The position numbers and the translations under genes are program-made. DNA of 32,065 nucleotides from Oscillospiraceae bacterium (GTDB lineage: Bacteria > Bacillota > Clostridia > Oscillospirales > Oscillospiraceae): NCBI GenBank assembly GCA_017436785.1, contig JAFSCK010000165.1, positions 1 through 32,065 of the forward strand. The letters run 5' to 3'. Shown here one piece after another: positions 24,891-32,065 of the stretch (the stretch's first letter is position 1; each line of letters starts with the position of its first letter). A model generated the notes under the pieces. That model ran no database searches. It was not told the DNA's origin and saw nothing but the letters and a program-made list of their open reading frames with translations.

Positions 24891-24914
24891 TATCCTAAGA
24901 AAGAGGGTGACAAA

Positions 24915-25625
24915 ATGGTTAACATTGCCATCGTAGAGGATGACAAGCTGCAAGCCTCCCAGTTGGAGAACGCACTAAAGCGTTACAGCGAAGAATTTCG
25001 CACGCCCCTAAGAACCACTGTCTTCCATAACGCCATGTCCTTTCTGGGAAAGTATGCCGCAGAATACGATATCATTTTCATGGATATCCTGATGCCCATG
25101 ATGAACGGCATGGATGCCGCCCGTGCATTACGGGAAAAGGATGACAAGGTGATGGTCATTTTCGTCACCAACATGCAGCAGTACGCCATTCAGGGCTATG
25201 AGGTAGGTGCCTTTGACTACATCCTTAAGCCAGTCAATTATCCGGAGTTCAAGCTAAAATTCACCCGCGCCCTTGGCAAGCTGATGCCACAAAAGAAAGC
25301 AGCCAGTGTGCTGATCAAGTCTGAGTCCGGTGTGGTCCGCCTCACCCCGGAGCAGATCATTTATGTGGAAGTCCAGCAGCATCATTGCATCTACCACACC
25401 AAGCAGGGCGACTACCGGCAATATCAGACCATGAAGAGTGTTGAAACCCAGCTTGCAGAATACGGCTTCGCCCGGTGCAATAACTTCCTGCTGATCAATC
25501 TTGCCTATGTCAGCAAGATAGAGGGAATGAATGTCTATGTGGATGGTCAGGTTCTTCCTGTCAGCTATCCCCGTAAGAAGCAGTTCTCCGAAAAATTCTC
25601 TGAATTCATGGGGGCAGGTGTGTAA
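24915..25625 (+). CDS. LytTR-family response regulator (AgrA/LytR type)
   Basis: This 236-residue response regulator has a receiver domain (1-120) and a LytTR DNA-binding domain (about 130-232). Phosphoacceptor Asp57 is in IIFMDILMP, with acidic residues Glu8-Asp9-Asp10, Thr85 and Lys105 (YILKPVN) completing the site. The LytTR part has the typical ESGVVRLTPEQIIYVEVQQH, RCNNFLLINLAYVSKI and GQVLPVSYPRKKQF segments. It would bind direct repeats in promoters once phosphorylated by the partner kinase. Its stop codon overlaps the kinase start by one base. It is divergent from the minus-strand glycosidase genes, with three 21-bp-period repeats in between, so autoregulation plus control of the glycosidase genes is the natural model. 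Family is firm; the target set is inferred. Confidence 0.95.
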   Translation: MVNIAIVEDDKLQASQLENALKRYSEEFRTPLRTTVFHNAMSFLGKYAAEYDIIFMDILMPMMNGMDAARALREKDDKVMVIFVTNMQQYAIQGYEVGAFDYILKPVNYPEFKLKFTRALGKLMPQKKAASVLIKSESGVVRLTPEQIIYVEVQQHHCIYHTKQGDYRQYQTMKSVETQLAEYGFARCNNFLLINLAYVSKIEGMNVYVDGQVLPVSYPRKKQFSEKFSEFMGAGV

Positions 25626-26974
25626 TGGAATTCTTGTATAATTTTCTTGGCCCATACACCTGGGAAGGGTATGCGCTGGGCCTTACCTTTCTGGAAACCC
25701 AGATCTGCATTATGTTTTTCGCCCGTTCGCTAAAAAAAGGTACATGGTTTCCCCTGCGGGTCATTCTTTCTTTTATTCTCGGTTTTTTAGGTTGCTGTTT
25801 GCTGGCTGTATGGAAGACCACTGTTGATACTTTGCCGGTACGAGTCATTTGCTACCTGATCATTACACTTATCAACATGGTAATCACGCTCATCTGCTAT
25901 CGCGATACCACCGTCAATGAGCTTTTGGTATTTTGCTCCGGCAGTGCCGCCTATCAGGTGGCCGGCAAGTTCTATCCCCTGCTCCAAAATCTTTTGGGTA
26001 TCAATGACCGGGAAACCATTTCTCTGTTTCATAACGGTTCAACGAAGATTCAGGATTGGGAATGGGTGCTGTTCATTGCACTTCTTATCTTCATGTACTG
26101 GCTGCTATCAATTGTTTTCCGGCCCAAAACAAGGCTGATTGAAGATCAAACTACCACCCGGAATGTGGTCATGCTTTCTATCTCTGTTGTGTTGATTGTC
26201 AATGTTCTCATCTGCATTTCCCGGGTTTATGAAGCTGAAAGCTTCGCGCTGAACATCGTCGTAAAGCTGTTCAGCATCGGTTTTGGCTTTGTGGTGCTGC
26301 TGACCTGCACAGGTATCCTCTCCCGTAATGAGCGCGAGCAGCAAATGAGCATTCTTCAGCAGCTTTGGAAACAAGATCTGTCCCAGTTTGAGTCGGTCAA
26401 AGCCAACATGGATGTGATCAACATGAAGTGTCACAATCTGAAGCACATCATTGGCAAAATCGAGGGAAAGCTGACTGAAGAAGAAGTGGCATCACTGCAG
26501 GAAGCCATTCAGTTCTACGATTCCAACATCAAAACCGGCAACAAGGTACTGGATGTGGTACTGTGCGAAAAGGCCATGCTATGTCAAAAAAATGGCATCA
26601 AGTTTTTCTGCATGGCTGACGGCGAAAAGCTCAATTTCCTCACCCCTGTGCAAACCTACACCCTCTTTGGCAATATCATCGATAATGCAGTAGAGGCTGT
26701 ACAGCTGGTGGAGAATCCCGACAATCAGATGATCAGCCTGCTCTGCCGGGAGAACAATGGGTTCCTTGAAATTGAGGAATCGAATTACTTCGATGGTCCC
26801 CTGCTTCTGGAGGATAATCTTCCCACCACCACAAAAGAAGATCCCAATCAGCACGGTTTCGGCATTAAATCCATTAAATACATTACCGAACAGTATGGCG
26901 GCAAGCTTGCCGTCAGTGTGGAAGATAATATGTTCTTCCTGAAAATCCGCTTTCCGCTGGCGCAAGAAAAGTAA
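25625..26974 (+). CDS. AgrC-like GHKL sensor histidine kinase
   Basis: This 449-residue membrane sensor kinase has six or so predicted helices in residues 10-230, with no large extracellular domain. A short linker leads to the dimerisation helix with HNLKHIIG (phospho-acceptor His270) and a GHKL ATPase domain (NIIDNAVEAV at 350-359, HGFGIKSIKYI at 410-420). This is the AgrC/NatK/VirS-type arrangement, which senses peptides or membrane-associated signals and phosphorylates a LytTR partner. No AgrB/AgrD-like peptide-making genes are visible in the window, so the ligand is unlikely to be a locally encoded autoinducer and may be a glycan fragment or membrane cue. ATG overlaps the regulator stop (TAATG) for coupled translation. 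A strong terminator follows. Confidence 0.93.
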   Translation: MEFLYNFLGPYTWEGYALGLTFLETQICIMFFARSLKKGTWFPLRVILSFILGFLGCCLLAVWKTTVDTLPVRVICYLIITLINMVITLICYRDTTVNELLVFCSGSAAYQVAGKFYPLLQNLLGINDRETISLFHNGSTKIQDWEWVLFIALLIFMYWLLSIVFRPKTRLIEDQTTTRNVVMLSISVVLIVNVLICISRVYEAESFALNIVVKLFSIGFGFVVLLTCTGILSRNEREQQMSILQQLWKQDLSQFESVKANMDVINMKCHNLKHIIGKIEGKLTEEEVASLQEAIQFYDSNIKTGNKVLDVVLCEKAMLCQKNGIKFFCMADGEKLNFLTPVQTYTLFGNIIDNAVEAVQLVENPDNQMISLLCRENNGFLEIEESNYFDGPLLLEDNLPTTTKEDPNQHGFGIKSIKYITEQYGGKLAVSVEDNMFFLKIRFPLAQEK

Positions 26975-26984
26975 ATAAAAATTC

Positions 26985-27020
26985 AGCTGCAGGCCTCACT
27001 TTCGAGGCCTGCAGCTTTTT
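26985..27020. terminator. Rho-independent terminator after the two-component operon
   Basis: AGCTGCAGGCCTC and GAGGCCTGCAGCT form a 13-bp perfect stem with loop ACTTTC and a T run at 27016-27020 on the plus strand. A T-rich stretch also follows on the minus strand, so it can end the convergent GH78 transcript as well. Confidence 0.93.
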
Positions 27021-27028
27021 CATATGGT

Positions 27029-29437
27029 TTATTCTGCTGTAATGGTATACTCCGCGGCTTCTGTCAGCTTGATGCTTCCATCCTCCAGCAGTTCGTATGC
27101 ACCGCCGGTTACCGTGATCTGAGTACCTATGGACTGGGGAAGTCTGACAATTCCCTCACTGTCAATGGCTTTGACAGTCATGACGGTCTTCCCTTCCGTC
27201 TTATTCAGGCTGACTGAGATATTTCCCTTGGGCGTATAGACCGTGCATTCTACACTGTCCAGCACATCCGCCGGAGCGATCTCGTACTTAGTAAAGCCAG
27301 CTTCCGTAGGCGCAATACCTGCAACATACTTGGAAAGGATGTACATGGGTGCTGCAGTCCAGCCGTGGTTGATGGTGCCGATATCATCGGTAAACTGCTC
27401 CCACAGGGTATCGTACTCGTCCTTCAGCATACAATCATAACGGTCCAGCATACGCTTTAGCGCCAGATCTTCTTTACCCATCACGCATAGGGCTTCCAGA
27501 ACATACTTTTCACAGAAGGGGCTGGCCTCATAGATATTGGACAGCACCATGCTGATCAGGTCGTAGTCTTCTTCCGTAGCCAAGCCAGACAGCGCCAGCA
27601 TGGCGTTGGCACGGTCATCGATGTACTTGCTGTCCAGATCCTTGAAGCCAAGGGGGGTATAGTAAGCATCGTGCCAGTTTTCCTCAATGGAGGTCATCCG
27701 CTCAGACAGGAACTGCGCATCGGTGGTGATTCCCAGATCCTCTGCCAGCTGGCTGGTCAGGTTGAGTGCATAATAGTAGAAGCCCACTTGAAGCAGCTGC
27801 GCATCGATTTTTTCACCCCAATCGTTCCAGGTCCAGGAACCGGGACGGTAGACAGGCAATCCATTTTCCATTTCAAACAGCTTCAGATAAGAAACGAAAG
27901 CTTCATAGTATGCGGTCATTGTTTCCACATCGCCGGAGTGGAGCCAGTAATGGTAAGCACTGGTCATAAATGCCAAGCTCTGATTAGGGATCTCCTGGGG
28001 TTTCACACTGGGCGCGCGGCTGGGAATGGCGCCGGAATCGGTGGTCCAGCCAATGCAGGCAAGGATAGCCTTCTTGGTCATGGCAAAACCTTCCGCATCA
28101 TAGCCATACAAAGCTGCGTCGATCTGATTGGATGCATCGCCCATATAGGGGCCCCGCTCCCGTTCCGGACAGTCCATGTAGGTATCACGCATGCAGATGG
28201 CGATGGTGTTCAGGCTCTCCTGCCACAGCTGATTGAGCTGCGCATCGGAGGAGGTGAAGTAGCCTGCCCATTCACCGTTGAATTCGCTCTTGCGGTAAGC
28301 CAGCTTTGTAAAAGTCACACCGGCTTCTGCCTCGATGATCAGCTTGGTACCGCTGCGCCAGGGGTAATTTTCATAGGTCTGGGTACCTTCACTGGTCACA
28401 TAGGTATCCTTAAAATTCTCGTGTCCTTCTTTGTCTGTATAAGTGTCAGTATACATGGTCAGCCGCTTACCGGCAGGAGCATCCAGCTCAAAATAGGTGG
28501 TAAACTGAATATTTCCGGGCAATTCCAGCACCAGGGTGGTATCTTCCGTCAGAGTCTTACCCACATAATCTGCCGCATTGGCAAAATCTGTGATCTCATA
28601 GAACTTGATGGGCTTGATCATGGCGGCGTACAGGTCGCCAAAGGGCAGGTCGCCAGCATTGGCCACCAGCGTTGCATTCTCCCATGCACTGTCATCATAC
28701 TGTACGGCAGTATAATCACCAATATTATCAGAAGCCACATAGTAGACATTCCGTTCCGCCAACATAGATGTCTGATTATACTTGGGATACTCCGCTCCGC
28801 CGGTGACACGATTTTTGTAAGCATTATGCCGCTGCACCTTCCAACTGCTGTCAGATTTGATCACCTGACCACCTGCGTTCATCTCAAAGATCATACCCGC
28901 CTGGGTGTACTCGTCACCCAGTTCGTCGGTGACCACAGGGACAATGGAGCTGTCACCGGAGCGGCCATTGAAGGCCACCAGCAGAACGATCACATTTTCA
29001 CCCTTCTGGAGATTGGTGATCTTAATAGAATCGTAGTACGAGTCATAGGGCGTGGGGCCACGCTTCAGGCTGCCATCCAGAACCAGCATCTCGCCATTGA
29101 CCCACAAAACATATTTGTCAACAGCGGAGATATATGCTGTTGCGCTTTCTACGGCCTCATCCAGGGTAAAGGTCTTGCGGAAAGCTACATAGCTATCCTC
29201 GCTGCAGCTCTTGGTCCAGATCCACTGGCCAGTCCAGTCGGTCTTTTTGTAGTCTTCAATCGCATCGGTATACAGCAAATTAGACTTGTCCGGTGTTCCC
29301 CGATCAGGAACCGTCGCTTCTGTCGGTGCTGCTGTGGTCTTGTTGGGTACATCTGGCTGACCGCAGCCCGCCATCGACAGCACGGACACTGCCACCAGAA
29401 GTATGGCGATAAGTCTGAGAATCGATTTTTTCATCAT
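27029..29437 (-). CDS. Surface lipoprotein GH78-like alpha-L-rhamnosidase
   Basis: This is an 802-residue lipoprotein with the signal peptide ending SMAGC (lipidated Cys25) and a Thr/Ala/Pro linker. It has GH78-type beta domains (about 70-390), then the (alpha/alpha)6 catalytic domain (about 395-710) and a C-terminal beta domain. DCPERERGPYMGDA (422-435) holds Asp422, Glu427 and Asp434 at the spacing of the GH78 acid motif, and Glu680 in TLWEQFTDD matches the general base, with NHGWTAAP following. The usual ERLGWTGD reads ERGPYMGD, so substrate fit may differ from standard rhamnosidases. It would remove terminal alpha-L-rhamnose (or a related sugar) at the cell surface. Its ATG overlaps the preceding GH3 stop by four bases (ATGA), and a second in-frame ATG three bases in has the better ribosome-site spacing (8 versus 5), so the true start may be 29434. 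Confidence 0.9.
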   Translation of the reverse strand: MMKKSILRLIAILLVAVSVLSMAGCGQPDVPNKTTAAPTEATVPDRGTPDKSNLLYTDAIEDYKKTDWTGQWIWTKSCSEDSYVAFRKTFTLDEAVESATAYISAVDKYVLWVNGEMLVLDGSLKRGPTPYDSYYDSIKITNLQKGENVIVLLVAFNGRSGDSSIVPVVTDELGDEYTQAGMIFEMNAGGQVIKSDSSWKVQRHNAYKNRVTGGAEYPKYNQTSMLAERNVYYVASDNIGDYTAVQYDDSAWENATLVANAGDLPFGDLYAAMIKPIKFYEITDFANAADYVGKTLTEDTTLVLELPGNIQFTTYFELDAPAGKRLTMYTDTYTDKEGHENFKDTYVTSEGTQTYENYPWRSGTKLIIEAEAGVTFTKLAYRKSEFNGEWAGYFTSSDAQLNQLWQESLNTIAICMRDTYMDCPERERGPYMGDASNQIDAALYGYDAEGFAMTKKAILACIGWTTDSGAIPSRAPSVKPQEIPNQSLAFMTSAYHYWLHSGDVETMTAYYEAFVSYLKLFEMENGLPVYRPGSWTWNDWGEKIDAQLLQVGFYYYALNLTSQLAEDLGITTDAQFLSERMTSIEENWHDAYYTPLGFKDLDSKYIDDRANAMLALSGLATEEDYDLISMVLSNIYEASPFCEKYVLEALCVMGKEDLALKRMLDRYDCMLKDEYDTLWEQFTDDIGTINHGWTAAPMYILSKYVAGIAPTEAGFTKYEIAPADVLDSVECTVYTPKGNISVSLNKTEGKTVMTVKAIDSEGIVRLPQSIGTQITVTGGAYELLEDGSIKLTEAAEYTITAE

Positions 29438-32065
29438 TTATTCCTCCCACTATTTTTCTTATCCGTCCGTACCATCATAAAAACACATCCTGCCGCCAGG
29501 ATAACCATAACTGCCGTTACGGCAAACAGTGCAATCTGCCACCACGGCGTGACTGTGACCACTGTGGCATCGCCAATGTTCATGGCATGGGTCCTTGTCA
29601 CCGAATAGACCACATTCTTAACGCTCCTGTGGACTGCGCTGGTGATTGCAGGATCATTTTCGCTGCCATCCAAGGTGCCCATGTTACCCTTCTGTCCGCA
29701 CCAGTAATCCTGGCCTGCCAGAACACCCATCCGGTAATCCATCCACTTGGCATTCATGGCCATATCAGTGATTGCAGCACCTTCCATGCCCCATTCATCC
29801 CGGAGGATTCTGGTCATCAGCCCATGGTGCGCACCTGCCCACACAACACCGACCCGGTTGAAGCTGGACATCACATTCATTGCGCCACCCCGGATGGCGC
29901 CTTCAAAGGCTTCCAGATAAATCTCACGAATAGATTGCTCATTGGCCCAGACGGAAATACCGTAACGGCCTTCTTCCTGATCATTCAGTGCATAATGCTT
30001 CACAAAGGCTAGGACACCTTTGCTACGAATGCCCTGCACCTCCGCGGCGCAAATTTCGCCGGAGAGCCAACCATCCTCGGAGAAGTATTCGTTATGTCTG
30101 CCGAGATACTGGGTTCTGTGGATATTTGCACCGGGTGCATAGATTCCAGCAATGGCAGAAGCGTTTGCGCCCTGATTTCCGTGGAGCATATCCTCAGCAA
30201 TGCACTGACCTACCAACGAGACCAGTTCCCGGTTGAAGGTAGCTGCCATCACATCTTCAGAGGTGAATGCCATGCCGCTGCCGCCACCCATCAGGCTCTT
30301 GGTAAAGCCCGTTGGGCCGTCCATTTCCTGTGTAGCAGGAAGATTGATGGCAGGCAGCGCAGGTGTATTGTAGGCACCGTTATAAACCAAATTAAGCTGG
30401 TCCTCATAATCGATCTGGCTGACAAGCGCATCCCAAGAAGGATCATCATAGTCGATGCCAACAAAGTCGATGGCTTTCAGTGATCCCGTCTTGCCGCTAT
30501 CCGCCACTGTAGTCACATCCGACCAATACTGCTGCTTCATGCTCTCCACGATGGCAACCCGGCCGCTTTCCTCATGGGTCAAACCATCAGCCCACATTTT
30601 ATCTGTCACATATAGCAACTGTGCTGTAGGGTAGGTACCCTGCCAATCACTGCGGCTGAGGTATGTAACTGTCTGACCTTCCGCACCCTCATATTTATTC
30701 AGGTCAGCGTTGTCAAACAGATTGGTGATAGAGTTTCCTGTATAGGCAGAGACAGAATAGGTAGTTGTATCCAGCGTATCCACAGTCCATTTGGCCGTCA
30801 GTGAAGCATCGCCGCTGCCGGTCATCCGGGCAGCATCCGCACCTTTCGCCGTCAGAATATTGTTCACGGCGTTATGGGCATCGGTAGCAACGGTAAAATA
30901 GTAGTCACCGGCGTCCAGAATATAGGTCTTGGCATTATTTGCATCGTAGCTGGTCAGATCATCCTTCAAAACATTGATGGTAAACTGCTCGGTACTACCT
31001 GCGGTGATCAGCTTCTTGTCAAAGCCACAGAGCTCAACTGCTGCCTTTTCAATACCGTTGTCCTTATCATACTGCGTGTAAGGAGACTGGAAATAGATCT
31101 GTACGGTGTGCTTGCCATCCACTGCGGAAGTGTTGGTCACATCTACCGTCACATCAATAGAATCGCCCTTATCTTCGATGGCAAAGTTTGAGTATTCGAA
31201 GGTGGAATAGCTTAATCCCGCGCCAAAGGGGAACGCAACCTGGGATGCATAGTTGTAATCTCCCGCATTCCCCTGCCCCAAAACGAAATCTTCGTAGCGG
31301 GTCTCAAAATAGCGGTAGCCCACATAGATGCCTTCCTGATAGACCACATAGTTCATATTACATTTGTCAATTCCGGCATCCTGATTGTTCTGGGCTTCAG
31401 CCAATCCCCATTCTGCAGCATTGGTATAGGGAAAGGCGTCGTAGTTTTCCATGGCAGGTGACGCATGGTTGTCCTTCAGGAAAGTATCCACCAGCCGCCC
31501 AGAGGGATTGACCTTACCGGCCAGAATATCTGCAACTGCGGGGATACCGTTCAGGCCCAAATTACCCACCCACAGCATGGCATCAAAATCGTAATCGTCG
31601 ACAAAGTCTAACTGCAGTGTGCTGGAGGAATTCAGGAGCACCACCAGCTTCTTGAATACGCCTTCCTTTTTCAGCGCATCAAGATTCTGAAGCAGTTCCT
31701 TTTCCTCGGCACAAAGCTGAAGATAATCGCCGTCAGTCATGTACGGCTCCAGCGCCTCCAACCCGCTGGGCAGATCCGCGCCTTCACCGGAGGAACGGGA
31801 CAGCACCACCAGCGCCACATCGCCATAGGCTGTAAAAGTAGATTTCAGTGCGTCAGAATATTTCTCCCACGGCACCTCATTGATCCGATATTGATCCGGG
31901 TTGCCGCCGGAAAGCTTGGCATTTTCACGCTTATAACCGGAGGTAATATAGAATTTCCACAGATCTATGTTAACACATCCGGGAGCAAAGCTTGCTTCCA
32001 GTGCGCTGTAAAGAGAAGTCGCATCGCCGGTGGACATAAAGGCAGAGCCCGTTCCCGTCAACACA
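29434..32065 (-). CDS. Membrane-anchored GH3 glycosidase, N terminus missing at right edge
   Basis: 876 residues of a GH3 enzyme with reversed domain order are visible; about 107 N-terminal residues (including the signal peptide) lie beyond the window edge, judged from its close paralogue at 16305-19256. The alpha/beta sandwich (LSRSSGEGADL, FPFGAGLSYSTFEYSN) precedes an Fn3-like part and then the barrel. The barrel ends with FVKHYALN and AAITDMA (likely nucleophile at visible residue 767). The C-terminal helix after TPWWQ and basic tail RTDKKNSGRNK anchor it in the membrane. The conserved GRNFE substrate motif reads GRHNE here, a change at a usually invariant Asn. Translation is coupled to the GH78-like gene by a four-base overlap. 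A surface beta-glycosidase working with the rhamnosidase is the likely role; the first visible codon is internal, not a start. Confidence 0.93.
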   Translation of the reverse strand, partial: VLTGTGSAFMSTGDATSLYSALEASFAPGCVNIDLWKFYITSGYKRENAKLSGGNPDQYRINEVPWEKYSDALKSTFTAYGDVALVVLSRSSGEGADLPSGLEALEPYMTDGDYLQLCAEEKELLQNLDALKKEGVFKKLVVLLNSSSTLQLDFVDDYDFDAMLWVGNLGLNGIPAVADILAGKVNPSGRLVDTFLKDNHASPAMENYDAFPYTNAAEWGLAEAQNNQDAGIDKCNMNYVVYQEGIYVGYRYFETRYEDFVLGQGNAGDYNYASQVAFPFGAGLSYSTFEYSNFAIEDKGDSIDVTVDVTNTSAVDGKHTVQIYFQSPYTQYDKDNGIEKAAVELCGFDKKLITAGSTEQFTINVLKDDLTSYDANNAKTYILDAGDYYFTVATDAHNAVNNILTAKGADAARMTGSGDASLTAKWTVDTLDTTTYSVSAYTGNSITNLFDNADLNKYEGAEGQTVTYLSRSDWQGTYPTAQLLYVTDKMWADGLTHEESGRVAIVESMKQQYWSDVTTVADSGKTGSLKAIDFVGIDYDDPSWDALVSQIDYEDQLNLVYNGAYNTPALPAINLPATQEMDGPTGFTKSLMGGGSGMAFTSEDVMAATFNRELVSLVGQCIAEDMLHGNQGANASAIAGIYAPGANIHRTQYLGRHNEYFSEDGWLSGEICAAEVQGIRSKGVLAFVKHYALNDQEEGRYGISVWANEQSIREIYLEAFEGAIRGGAMNVMSSFNRVGVVWAGAHHGLMTRILRDEWGMEGAAITDMAMNAKWMDYRMGVLAGQDYWCGQKGNMGTLDGSENDPAITSAVHRSVKNVVYSVTRTHAMNIGDATVVTVTPWWQIALFAVTAVMVILAAGCVFMMVRTDKKNSGRNK

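Noticed and set aside
24710-24914. Locally encoded autoinducer peptide gene (AgrD-like) beside the two-component system
   Set aside because: No short open frame with a ribosome site is visible in the intergenic region and no AgrB-like gene is in the window.
27671-29608. 645-codon plus-strand open frame opposite the GH78-like gene
   Set aside because: Antisense shadow of a gene with clear signal peptide and GH78 motifs.

Overview
The window looks like a chromosomal carbohydrate-utilisation region of a low-to-mid GC Gram-positive gut-type anaerobe, most likely class Clostridia (Oscillospiraceae or Lachnospiraceae-like). The reasons are strong AGGAGG ribosome sites before almost every gene, type II lipoproteins with Thr/Ala/Pro-rich linkers, an AgrC/AgrA-like LytTR two-component system, C-terminally membrane-anchored GH3 enzymes with reversed domain order, and PucR and AraC regulators of clostridial type. 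No tRNA, rRNA, CRISPR array, insertion sequence or phage gene was seen.

Region 1 (1-2.8 kb): the N-terminal 379 residues of an FGGY sugar kinase (minus strand, running off the left edge), an AraC-type regulator, and a stand-alone 70-residue helical protein with a long leader.

Region 2 (2.8-7.7 kb): a PucR-family regulator diverges from a tight three-gene plus-strand operon. It encodes a V4R/ATC-hydrolase-like Cys-rich protein of unknown function, a GcvT-like folate-dependent transferase, and a classical short-chain dehydrogenase. This looks like an undescribed small-molecule (one-carbon or demethylation-like) pathway with its own regulator and terminator.

Region 3 (7.7-24.7 kb): ten minus-strand genes. 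In transcription order they are a lipoprotein, a surface GH3, a four-helix membrane protein and a second lipoprotein (then a hairpin terminator); a surface GH3, a cytoplasmic GH2, a GH43 and a GDPD lipoprotein; then a cytoplasmic GH3 fused by stop-start coupling to a GtrA-like membrane protein. Exported and cytosolic glycosidases are mixed, suggesting stepwise cleavage of a plant glycan or glycoside: trimming at the cell surface and finishing inside. No sugar transporter is present in the window.

Region 4 (24.7-27 kb): a LytTR response regulator and GHKL histidine kinase, divergent from region 3. Between the two divergent promoters lie three direct repeats of an 11-bp element at an exact 21-bp period, a likely response-regulator binding array controlling both directions.

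Region 5 (27-32 kb): a GH78-like rhamnosidase lipoprotein translationally coupled to a third surface GH3, a close paralogue of the one at 16.3-19.3 kb and truncated by the right window edge.

Taken together, three anchored GH3s, four lipoproteins, cytosolic GH2/GH3, GH43 and GH78 around one Agr-like sensor suggest a surface glycoside-degrading locus. The substrate cannot be fixed from sequence alone.
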